Assembly: GCA_030684415.1 (NCBI GenBank)
Contig: JAUXNL010000460.1
Span: 1-23,629, forward strand
Length of the DNA: 23,629 nt
DNA from: Moraxellaceae bacterium
GTDB lineage: Bacteria > Pseudomonadota > Gammaproteobacteria > Pseudomonadales > Moraxellaceae
Direction: 5' to 3'
The notes beneath the pieces are model-generated. The model was given only the letters and a program-made list of their open reading frames with translations, ran no database searches and was not told the origin of the DNA. Both the position numbers and the translations under genes were made by a program. Below are positions 15,577 through 22,483 of the stretch, piece by piece; the stretch's first letter is position 1, and every line of letters begins with the position of its first letter.

Positions 15577-18500
15577 ATGGGCCTGACCCGGCTGTGTATC
15601 CGTCATCCTGTCATGGCCATCATGATGATGCTGGCACTGATGGTGCTGGGTTTGTTTTCGTGGCGCAGCCTTGGCGTCGAGGAATATCCCGATATCGAGT
15701 TTCCGTATGTCGTCGTCAGCATCGACTACCCGGGCGCCTCTCCTGAGGTTGTCGAAAACGATGTCACCCGCCGTGTTGAAGAGGCCATCAATACGGTTCC
15801 GGGAGTGAAGCGCATTCTCTCCACGTCATTTGAAAGCCGTTCGCGCGTGGTGGTCGAGTTTGTTCTCGGGGTGCCGATCGCGGTGGCCGTGCAGGACGTG
15901 CGCGACAAGGTTGCCGCCGTCAAGACACGCTTCCGTGACGATGTGCGTGAGCCGCTGATCGAGCGTTACCGGCCAGACGCTGCGCCGGTGTACTCGCTGG
16001 CGTTCATTGCGGATGACATGCCGGCACGTGAGCTCAGCGACCTGGTGTCGCAGAACGTGGTGCGCCGCTTGCAGAATGTGCCCGGTGTCGGACGCATTGA
16101 CATGGTCGGTGCCTCACCACGAGAGATTCATGTCGAGTTGATGCCCGAGCGTATGGAGGCGCTGGGGATTGGTGTCGATCAGGTGCTCGGCGCCCTGCGC
16201 CGTGACAATGCAGAAATGCCTGCCGGCACCGTGGCGCTGGGCGGACGTGAGCGCATGGTGGAAATTTCCGGACGGCTGCTGCGCCCTGATGATTTCCGTT
16301 CATTGGTGGTCGCGATGCGCGGCCAGACGGCGATTACGCTCGATCAGGTCGCGCAACTGGTCGACAGCGAACAGGAAATGCAGTCGCTTGCACTGCTGAA
16401 CGGCCGTCGTGCCATCAGTGTCGATATCGTGAAAATGTCGGGCGCCAACACCATTGCCGTGGTGGATGCCATTCATGCGCAATTGCCCGTGCTCGAAGAC
16501 AATTTGCCAGAGTCGGTAGATATGGTGACCGTGGCCGACAGCTCAAGCAGCATCCGGGCCTCGCTTGCGCATGTCGAACGCACGTTGCTGGAAGGCGCCG
16601 CGCTGACCATCCTGATCGTGTTTGTGTTTCTGGCGTCGTGGCGGTCAACTGTCATCACCGGACTGACGATTCCGATTGCCTTGCTGGGCACGGTTTTTTG
16701 TCTGTATGCCTTTGGCCTGACGCTGAATACGATGACGCTGATGGCGTTGTCACTGTCTATCGGTTTGTTGATTGATGATGCGATTGTGGTGCGCGAGAAC
16801 ATTGTGCGTCATGCCGCCATGGGCAAATCGCACGAGCAGGCCGCGCTGGATGGCACCAAGGAAATCGGTCTTGCTGTGGTGGCCACCACGCTGACCATTG
16901 TGGCCGTGTTCCTGCCGGTGGCCTTCATGGACGGCATTATCGGCCGCTTCTTCTACCAGTTCGGTATTGCTGTTTCCTGTGCCGTGCTGCTGTCGATGCT
17001 GGTCAGCTTCACTCTCGATCCGATGCTGTCCAGCCGCTGGCCCGACCCCGTGCATGCCGGCCCGAGTAACGCGACCCGTACGGGCCGCTTCCTTCTGGCA
17101 TTTGATGCCATGCTGGAGCGCTTGACGGTGTACTACGGTGTGGCCATCCGCTGGGCGCTGGCCAATCGCCTGCGCATGATGGGTTATGCCGTGCTCTCGC
17201 TCTTGCTGGCTTTTCTGGCGGCCGCATTTGTGGGACGCGAGTTTGTACCGGAGCCGGATCTTGGTGAAATCAGCATCAAGTTCTCGGCACCGGTCGGCTC
17301 GACGCTGGAGTATTCCGAACAGAAGGCGCAGCAGGTCGAGCGTGTTGTGCGTGAATTTCCGGGCGTTGTGAATGTTTACACCACGGTCAACACCGGCTTT
17401 GACATTGGCAAGCATCGTGTGTCGCAGCGCGTCATGCTCAAACCCAAGAGCGAGCGCGACCAGTCGCAAAAAGAACTGGTGGCGTTGCTGCGTGAGCGCC
17501 TGCAAGAAGTGGCCGGTATTGAAGTGACGTCAGTCGCGGCCGCCAAAGAATCGATCGGCGGCCTCAAGCCCATCCAGATATCCCTGCAAGGCAGTGATTT
17601 GCGTGTCCTGCAGGATATTGCTGACCGCTTCGGTCAGCAGATGAATGAAATTCCGGGGCTGATCGATCTGGAAAGCTCGCTGAAGGAACCGCGTCCGACC
17701 TTGTCGCTGGAAGTGGACAGGGCGCGTGCGGCTGATCTCGGCTTGTCGGTGGGGCAGATTGCCGCCGGCTTGCGCCCCTTGATTGCAGGCGAGGCGGTGA
17801 CGACATGGCAGGCCCCCGATGGTGAAAACTACGATGTGCGCGTGCAGTTGCCGGCCGATCAGCGTCAGAGCGGCAGTGACGTGATGGCGTTGCCGCTGGC
17901 CAGCATGAACCCCGATCCGCGGACAGGTCTGCCGGAAATGGTCGCGGTGGGTCAGGTGGCGAAGATGGTGGAAGCGAACGGCACGGTGCAGATCAATCGT
18001 CGCAACCTTTTCCGCGAGGTGTTGTTCAGCGCCAACGTGGCGGGTCGCCCTGCGGGTGATGTGGGCGCCGATATCGAAGCGTTGGCGGCGACCATGGCCT
18101 TGCCAGTGGGCTATCGCATCGTGACGCAAGGTGCCAACAACGACATGAAAGAGTCGGTGGGGCATGCCACCACGGCATTGGTGCTGGGCGCTTTGTTCAT
18201 CTACATGCTGCTGGGCGCCCAGTTCAACAGCTTCCTGCACCCGCTCACCATCATGACCTCGCTGCCGCTGTCGCTGGTGGGGGTGTTTGCCGCGCTGCTG
18301 CTGTGTGGCAGCACGCTGAACATTTTTTCGCTGATCGGCATCGTGATGCTGATGGGGATTGTCACCAAGAACGCGATTCTGCTGGTGGACTTCATCCAGA
18401 AAGCGGTGGCGGAGGGCGTGCCGCGCGACGAGGCCATTCTCAATGCGGGCCGTACCCGTCTGCGCCCCATCCTGATGACCTCGGCCGCGACGGTTGCCGG

Positions 18501-18732
18501 CATGTTGCCGCTGGCGCTGGGCTTGGGCGAGGGGGCCGAACAGCGCTCGCCCATGGCCCATGCCCTGATTGGCGGCATGATCACGTCAACAGTGCTGACC
18601 TTGATTGTGGTGCCGGTGGTCTACACTCTGCTTGATGATCTCAAGCGTCTGATACCCGCCCTGCTGGTGTCGTGGCGCCAAGGCAACTCCACGCCCGCCG
18701 AGCCGGCCACCGTAAAGGACCCGCAATCATGA
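15577..18732 (+). CDS. RND efflux pump, HAE1-like permease
   Basis: A full-length 1051-aa inner-membrane pump of the AcrB/MdtB type, driven by proton flow. An AGGAG site precedes ATG 15577. The N-terminal helix leads into the porter-domain start EEYPDIEFPYVVVSIDYPGASPEVVE. Proton-relay residues are in place: Asp400 and Asp401 in LLIDDAIVVREN (TM4) and Lys931 in TKNAILLVDF (TM10). The two repeat halves, each with a large periplasmic loop and a bundle of helices, are both present. No outer-membrane channel is encoded in the operon, so a TolC-like protein elsewhere is presumed. Because it lies between biosynthetic genes, its cargo is likely the pathway product rather than a general drug, which is inference. 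Confidence 0.95.
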   Translation: MGLTRLCIRHPVMAIMMMLALMVLGLFSWRSLGVEEYPDIEFPYVVVSIDYPGASPEVVENDVTRRVEEAINTVPGVKRILSTSFESRSRVVVEFVLGVPIAVAVQDVRDKVAAVKTRFRDDVREPLIERYRPDAAPVYSLAFIADDMPARELSDLVSQNVVRRLQNVPGVGRIDMVGASPREIHVELMPERMEALGIGVDQVLGALRRDNAEMPAGTVALGGRERMVEISGRLLRPDDFRSLVVAMRGQTAITLDQVAQLVDSEQEMQSLALLNGRRAISVDIVKMSGANTIAVVDAIHAQLPVLEDNLPESVDMVTVADSSSSIRASLAHVERTLLEGAALTILIVFVFLASWRSTVITGLTIPIALLGTVFCLYAFGLTLNTMTLMALSLSIGLLIDDAIVVRENIVRHAAMGKSHEQAALDGTKEIGLAVVATTLTIVAVFLPVAFMDGIIGRFFYQFGIAVSCAVLLSMLVSFTLDPMLSSRWPDPVHAGPSNATRTGRFLLAFDAMLERLTVYYGVAIRWALANRLRMMGYAVLSLLLAFLAAAFVGREFVPEPDLGEISIKFSAPVGSTLEYSEQKAQQVERVVREFPGVVNVYTTVNTGFDIGKHRVSQRVMLKPKSERDQSQKELVALLRERLQEVAGIEVTSVAAAKESIGGLKPIQISLQGSDLRVLQDIADRFGQQMNEIPGLIDLESSLKEPRPTLSLEVDRARAADLGLSVGQIAAGLRPLIAGEAVTTWQAPDGENYDVRVQLPADQRQSGSDVMALPLASMNPDPRTGLPEMVAVGQVAKMVEANGTVQINRRNLFREVLFSANVAGRPAGDVGADIEALAATMALPVGYRIVTQGANNDMKESVGHATTALVLGALFIYMLLGAQFNSFLHPLTIMTSLPLSLVGVFAALLLCGSTLNIFSLIGIVMLMGIVTKNAILLVDFIQKAVAEGVPRDEAILNAGRTRLRPILMTSAATVAGMLPLALGLGEGAEQRSPMAHALIGGMITSTVLTLIVVPVVYTLLDDLKRLIPALLVSWRQGNSTPAEPATVKDPQS

Positions 18733-19763
18733 ACCAGATGGCAAGGATGCCCACCGCCGCCGTTTCTTCTGTTGCGACCTCTGCTGATGCGTTCGCCTCG
18801 CGCTGCGACAAGACCCCGGACCATGTCGGCATGTGGTACGAGGCGCGCCGCCGTTTTGATATTGACGACCGTATGTGGTTCGGCTTCTACGAGAGGGGGG
18901 AATCTGCGCCGGAATGGAAGACGCTTTCGCACCGTCATGGCGACGGTATCGGGGGCTTGTCAGTATTGCTGAAGGCGCGCGGACACGATGTTGGCCCGCT
19001 GCCGGCGGGGCGTCCCATGCCTGTGCCTGGCTGGAAAGAGCTGTGGCGAACCCGGCGCAAAGTTGAAGCACCTGTGCCGTCGATCAACTGGAAAACACTG
19101 GATGCGGCAGCGGCCCGCAGCCACTCCCATGTGCCGGTCAGCCTGCTACTGACGTCTGAACAGACCCGGGCGATTGAGGCCGCCGCTGTAACAGCGGGGG
19201 TGAGCAGCACCGTATGGCTATTGTGGACCGCGGATCGTGCCGTCCGTTCAACACTGGCCGGCGCCGACAGCGTGATGGACTGGGTATTCCCGGTCAACAT
19301 GCGCGGCTCGGTGGCCTGTGCCGACCCCTACATGAATCATTCCAGCGGCTTTCCCGTCCATATCGCGAGCGGATTGCTGCCTTTGCAGGTCAAGCAGCAG
19401 ATTGCGGCACGCTTTGCCCGGCATGAGCAGTGGCGGAGCTGGATGCTACTGACCCTCGGTCGCTGGATAGGCCAGCGGGGAGTCAACTTGCTGTACCGGC
19501 TGGTACAGGCGCCGCCCGGCCGGCATACGGGCTCGTACTCGAACATGGGCGAGTGGAATGTGCCCGGGCTTGATGGTCTGACCTGCTCAGCGCCCGGCAG
19601 TCCGGCCTATCCTGTCGCCGTTAGCACGATGTTGTGTAACGGCAGGCGCTCACTGGCCTGTCGGCTGCATCCGGTGGTGGGCGGTAGCTCCGTGCGCGCC
19701 ATCGAGTTCCTGACACTCTGGCGCGAGCTGTCGTGCACGGCCGACTCCCTGTCTGGCTGGTGA
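18729..19763 (+). CDS. HxxxDG acyltransferase (condensation/CAT-like superfamily), short
   Basis: A 344-aa protein whose ATG overlaps the pump stop in an ATGA junction. The in-frame start at 18672, inside the pump gene, is rejected. Residues 68-73, HRHGDG, form the HxxxDG active-site motif of the condensation-domain, chloramphenicol acetyltransferase and wax-ester synthase superfamily. Supporting features are the helix SEQTRAIEAAAVTAGVSSTVWLLWTADRA (about 143-171), VFPVNMRG (186-193), which resembles the PVxxR-type segment of that superfamily, and SNMGEW (271-276), near where the structural DFGWG-like loop would sit. It is shorter than a full condensation domain (about 430-450 aa). It may join an acyl group to an alcohol or amine made by the GH3 and GNAT enzymes. 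No clear terminator follows for about 200 bp. Confidence 0.78.
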   Translation: MNQMARMPTAAVSSVATSADAFASRCDKTPDHVGMWYEARRRFDIDDRMWFGFYERGESAPEWKTLSHRHGDGIGGLSVLLKARGHDVGPLPAGRPMPVPGWKELWRTRRKVEAPVPSINWKTLDAAAARSHSHVPVSLLLTSEQTRAIEAAAVTAGVSSTVWLLWTADRAVRSTLAGADSVMDWVFPVNMRGSVACADPYMNHSSGFPVHIASGLLPLQVKQQIAARFARHEQWRSWMLLTLGRWIGQRGVNLLYRLVQAPPGRHTGSYSNMGEWNVPGLDGLTCSAPGSPAYPVAVSTMLCNGRRSLACRLHPVVGGSSVRAIEFLTLWRELSCTADSLSGW

Positions 19764-19972
19764 CGGCTCTGCGCTCACGAACCTCTGGATAACCTTGTTC
19801 GTCTTGAGCCTGTGCCATAGGGATTGCCCTTGGTCATCGAAGGACATGCTCACTGGCTCGTCAGGGCTTCCCTGCGTGCTTCGTGTAGTGGCGTCGATAC
19901 TATGCGCAGGTGGCCTCTGACAAAGGGCTTGGCTCGAACAGTTCCGGGGCATTCAGAGCGTCGCTAACCGTT
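19764..19972. other. Intergenic spacer after the GH3/RND operon
   Basis: With copy B of the repeat this makes up the 395-bp gap to the next gene. In the first 209 bp I see no promoter, hairpin or supported gene. A minus-strand frame (19952-19650) overlaps the acyltransferase and looks like a shadow. Confidence 0.5.
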
Positions 19973-20127
19973 TGCTGAAAAACGCCCATCCCGGGCTTTT
20001 CCAGCAAGCGATTCCGGTACATATCCAGAGTCGTGGGCTGAATCAATCATGCAACCGAGATTGATTCGTGACCCGGCCATCACTGGTCGGGAAGCCGCTG
20101 GTTGACATGCATTTGTCAGCCAGCGGC
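19973..20127 (+). repeat. Structured intergenic repeat, copy B
   Basis: Second copy of the 155-bp repeat. H1 has GCCC 19984-19987 and GGGC 19993-19996 with flanking A and T runs. H2 pairs 20040-20048 with 20059-20067 (9 bp). H3 pairs 20072-20079 with 20084-20091, with a G-T wobble where copies A and C have G-C. H4 is a 14-bp stem (20094-20107 with 20114-20127) with one wobble. It is the most diverged copy, yet its hairpins remain. It lies between the convergent operon and the second AraC gene and could provide terminators for both. Confidence 0.78.
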
Positions 20128-20158
20128 AAATAGCGGCAGCAACTTTTCTCGTCGCCAG

Positions 20159-21178
20159 CTAGCGGTTTGCTAGCGGTTCGCTACGTGTCTGCGAGCCTTG
20201 GCGTCTGAAGGCTTTCGGTGTTTGTCCCGTCCAGCGCCGGAAGGCGCGGCTGAACGCACTCTGCTCTGAGTATCCCAACAGCAAGGCAATTTCCGTGAGC
20301 GCAAGATTCGGATCGCCGAGATAGTCGTGGGCGAGTGCCCGCCGTGTTGTCTCCAGCAAGGGTTTGAATTGCAGTTGACGCTCGGCAAGACGTCTTTGCA
20401 GCGTGCGTGGGGAGACGTGGAGGGCGTGGGCGATGCCCTCCAGAGTGGGCTCGCCGTTGTGCAACTGTCGGATCAGGGCTTGCCGCAGAGTGGTTTCAAA
20501 CGCGTCACGCTGTGGCAGGGCGTGCAGGAGTGATTCTGCCTGTTGTTCCAGCAGCGCGCGCAGCCCGGGGTCACGGTAGCGGATGGGCAGTGCAAGATGA
20601 TCGGCAGAAAACTGTACCGTCGTGCGCGCGTGGGCAAAGCTGACGGGGCAGCCGAAAAACGTCTCATAAGGCGAGGTGTCGTCAGGCGCCGCGTTCACAA
20701 ACTCTACCCGTTGTGCGCAGATGGGTTGATCCACCAGTAGGCGGGTCAGGGTGGCGAAAGCGGCGATGGCGGTTTCATCCGGCAACTGTCCGGGCTTGCC
20801 GTGGGCGATGCCCCAACTGATGCGAACCCCCTCGGTGGCAATGTCGACCTCTACCGGATTGCCGTCGTAGACCAGGCGGTGGTAGCGCGCAAAGCGCAGC
20901 AGTGCCTCTCCCAACGTGTCGCAAGACAAGCCGAGATAGCCCATGACACCGGCATGGCGAGGCTGTACGCGTTGGCCAATGGCCAGCCCCAGAGCGGGGC
21001 GAGGCACTATGTCGGCGATCAGCTCCAGCAGGCCGAGCCACTCCGACAAGGGCATGCGGGCATCGGGTGGCCATGCTGCAAGCCTTGCGCGGCAGTGGGG
21101 AGCCGCCAGGCCTTCTGCATCGAGAAAGTCGTGCAGCAGGCCTGTGAGGGCTCCGCTGACATAAAGCCCGCCAAACAT
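20159..21178 (-). CDS. AraC-family regulator (OruR/ArgR-like long type)
   Basis: A 339-aa transcription factor with an N-terminal ligand domain of the 'arabinose-binding-like' kind (LSEWLGLLELIADIVPRPALGLAIGQRVQPRHAGVMGYLGLSCDTLGEALLRFARY). The C-terminal double helix-turn-helix is EPTLEGIAHALHVSPRTLQRRLAERQLQF, then LALTEIALLLGYSEQSAFSRAFRRWTGQTPKAFRR, which is textbook AraC. The start has a GGGAG site 11 nt upstream, rather far, so a slightly different start is possible. It is divergent from the histidine-rich hydroxylase-like gene across 315 bp and is its most likely regulator. The ligand is unknown; relatives with this architecture often sense amino acids or lipid-derived molecules. Confidence 0.92.
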   Translation of the reverse strand: MFGGLYVSGALTGLLHDFLDAEGLAAPHCRARLAAWPPDARMPLSEWLGLLELIADIVPRPALGLAIGQRVQPRHAGVMGYLGLSCDTLGEALLRFARYHRLVYDGNPVEVDIATEGVRISWGIAHGKPGQLPDETAIAAFATLTRLLVDQPICAQRVEFVNAAPDDTSPYETFFGCPVSFAHARTTVQFSADHLALPIRYRDPGLRALLEQQAESLLHALPQRDAFETTLRQALIRQLHNGEPTLEGIAHALHVSPRTLQRRLAERQLQFKPLLETTRRALAHDYLGDPNLALTEIALLLGYSEQSAFSRAFRRWTGQTPKAFRRQGSQTRSEPLANR

Positions 21179-21493
21179 GTTGGTTGCGACTCCCGGGTTG
21201 GCTCGCCTTCAAAGCGGCGCTGAATCACCCCGATCCGTTCGGGCGGGGCTTGTCGACAAGGGCTCACCTGAGCGTCAAGGGGCCCGAGCCATCCTGAGCA
21301 CCTGCACAGTCAGGCCATGAGTCATGCGGCAAAACTGTATGTGTGTTGCAAAGGCGCTAGTTGGCGTTGATTGTCAAAAATCAGGAGGCCGGCGGTCAAG
21401 TCAGCCGCGACACTGGCAGGCAAGATGTCATCACTATCTGAGCAGCCAACTGAGCCGCTTGCTGAAACCAGCAGAATAACAAGAGGTGTCCCC
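21179..21493. promoter_or_regulatory. Divergent control region between AraC gene and hydroxylase-like gene
   Basis: This 315-bp gap must hold both promoters. I see a 12-bp perfect palindrome, CTTGTCGACAAG, at 21249-21260, a possible regulator site. No convincing sigma70 box pair stands out by eye. A TTG-started frame from 21371 runs into the hydroxylase-like gene but lacks support as coding. Confidence 0.4.
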
Positions 21494-22153
21494 ATGATCG
21501 GTTTCCCTATTGCTCTCGTGGTGGCCAACGGCTTTGAGTGGTACGCCCACAAGCATCTGCTGCACGGCACGCCCCGCAAAGGCCAGCCGCGCTACAGCCC
21601 GGCTCCGACCAATATGAAAAGCCATTGGGCCCACCACAAGATCGTGCGGACCTCTGCCTATGGTGATGACGGCTATCGGGAAGGCCTGAAAAACTGGCGG
21701 GTGAGCAACGAAGTGAAGTCACTGCTGGCGCTGACCGCGGTCACGTCGCTGGTAGCGCCTGTGGCGCCGTTCTTTACCTTGGGCACCTACTACGCCGCCG
21801 GTCGCTATTTCTACGTTCACCGCCGCTCGCATCTGGATCCGGAGTGGGGCAAGAAAACGATTCCCTGGCATTACGACCACCACATGAACTCCAATCAGGA
21901 TGCCAACTGGTGTGTCACCCGGCCTTGGTTTGATTACCTGATGGGGACGCGGGTGATATCCAGCGACGATCTGGCCGAGAGCAATCCGCTCGGGATTACT
22001 TTGCCTGCCTTTGTGGAAAAGCGGGTGAATCGCCTCGCTCGTCGCTTGCTGCCGAATGCGTTTGCGCGTCTGGATGAAAATCGTCGTGAAGAAGCCGGCA
22101 ACCGTCGACAGGGCATTGATCTGCCCATGCCGGAAGTGACGGCAGCGGCCTGA
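21494..22153 (+). CDS. Histidine-rich membrane protein, fatty acid hydroxylase/sterol desaturase-like
   Basis: A 219-aa protein. ATG 21494 has GAGGTG about 6 nt upstream and the first residues form a membrane helix (MIGFPIALVVANGFEWYAH), so the longer TTG start at 21371 is rejected. Clustered histidines mark a di-iron centre: HKHLLH (19-24), HWAHH (44-48), HRRSH (109-113) and HYDHH (126-130). This is the layout of the fatty acid hydroxylase/sterol desaturase/carotene hydroxylase superfamily, which uses oxygen to hydroxylate or desaturate lipids in the membrane. A second hydrophobic stretch lies at about 77-108. It is shorter than typical sterol desaturases (about 270 aa or more). It lies alone, divergent from an AraC regulator. 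The substrate is unknown. Confidence 0.82.
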   Translation: MIGFPIALVVANGFEWYAHKHLLHGTPRKGQPRYSPAPTNMKSHWAHHKIVRTSAYGDDGYREGLKNWRVSNEVKSLLALTAVTSLVAPVAPFFTLGTYYAAGRYFYVHRRSHLDPEWGKKTIPWHYDHHMNSNQDANWCVTRPWFDYLMGTRVISSDDLAESNPLGITLPAFVEKRVNRLARRLLPNAFARLDENRREEAGNRRQGIDLPMPEVTAAA

Positions 22154-22197
22154 GCATAAACACGTCGCGCGGCGCGTCAGGGCCAGGGACTGTTTAG

Positions 22198-22360
22198 CAG
22201 CTTGCTGAAAAACGCCCATCCGGGCTTTTTCAGCCCGCAATGTAGGCACATGTCCGGAATCGCTCTACGCTGAATCAATCACTCAAGGGTGATTGATTCG
22301 CGACCCGGCCATCCTTGGCCGGGAAACAGCTTGCTGAAAAGCATTTTTCAGCAAGCTGTT
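22198..22360 (+). repeat. Structured intergenic repeat, copy C, with terminal inverted repeats
   Basis: Third and best-ended copy. CAGCTTGCTGAAAA (22198-22211) at the left is matched by its exact complement at the right (22345-22358). H1 pairs 22204-22217 with 22222-22234, with one bulged base. H2 pairs 22272-22282 with 22289-22299. H3 pairs 22304-22311 with 22316-22323. H4 is a perfect 16-bp stem (22325-22340 with 22345-22360). It starts 45 bp after the hydroxylase-like gene and faces the convergent maeB gene. Terminal inverted repeats fit a small non-autonomous mobile element. I could not identify a target duplication. Confidence 0.82.
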
Positions 22361-22424
22361 AGGATTTTGCAATGTTCAGGGTGATGCAGTTCGGGACGAG
22401 AAAAACTCGACTCATGACGGGACA

Positions 22425-22470
22425 GCGCGCAAGAAAAAGCCGGCAGTGATGCCGGCTTTTTCTTGCGCGC
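22425..22470. terminator. Bidirectional rho-independent terminator of maeB
   Basis: A perfect 21-bp stem (22425-22445 with 22450-22470) has a GTGA loop, a GCCGGC core and an AAAAA/TTTTT tract. It lies 14 bases past the maeB stop and can also stop read-through from the + strand. Confidence 0.92.
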
Positions 22471-22483
22471 AAAACAGCAGGAT

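Noticed and set aside
16750..18561. Long minus-strand frames (251 and 343 codons) opposite the RND pump
   Set aside because: Translations are rich in His, Gln and Arg with no domain; they are antisense shadows of a well-conserved pump.
19650..19952. Minus-strand open frame of 100 codons overlapping the acyltransferase 3' end
   Set aside because: It overlaps a supported gene on the other strand, has no ribosome site or recognisable domain, and its composition is arginine/proline-rich as in shadow frames.
21371..21493. TTG-initiated N-terminal extension of the hydroxylase-like protein
   Set aside because: The ATG at 21494 has a good ribosome site and begins directly with the membrane helix; the extension lacks any conserved look.
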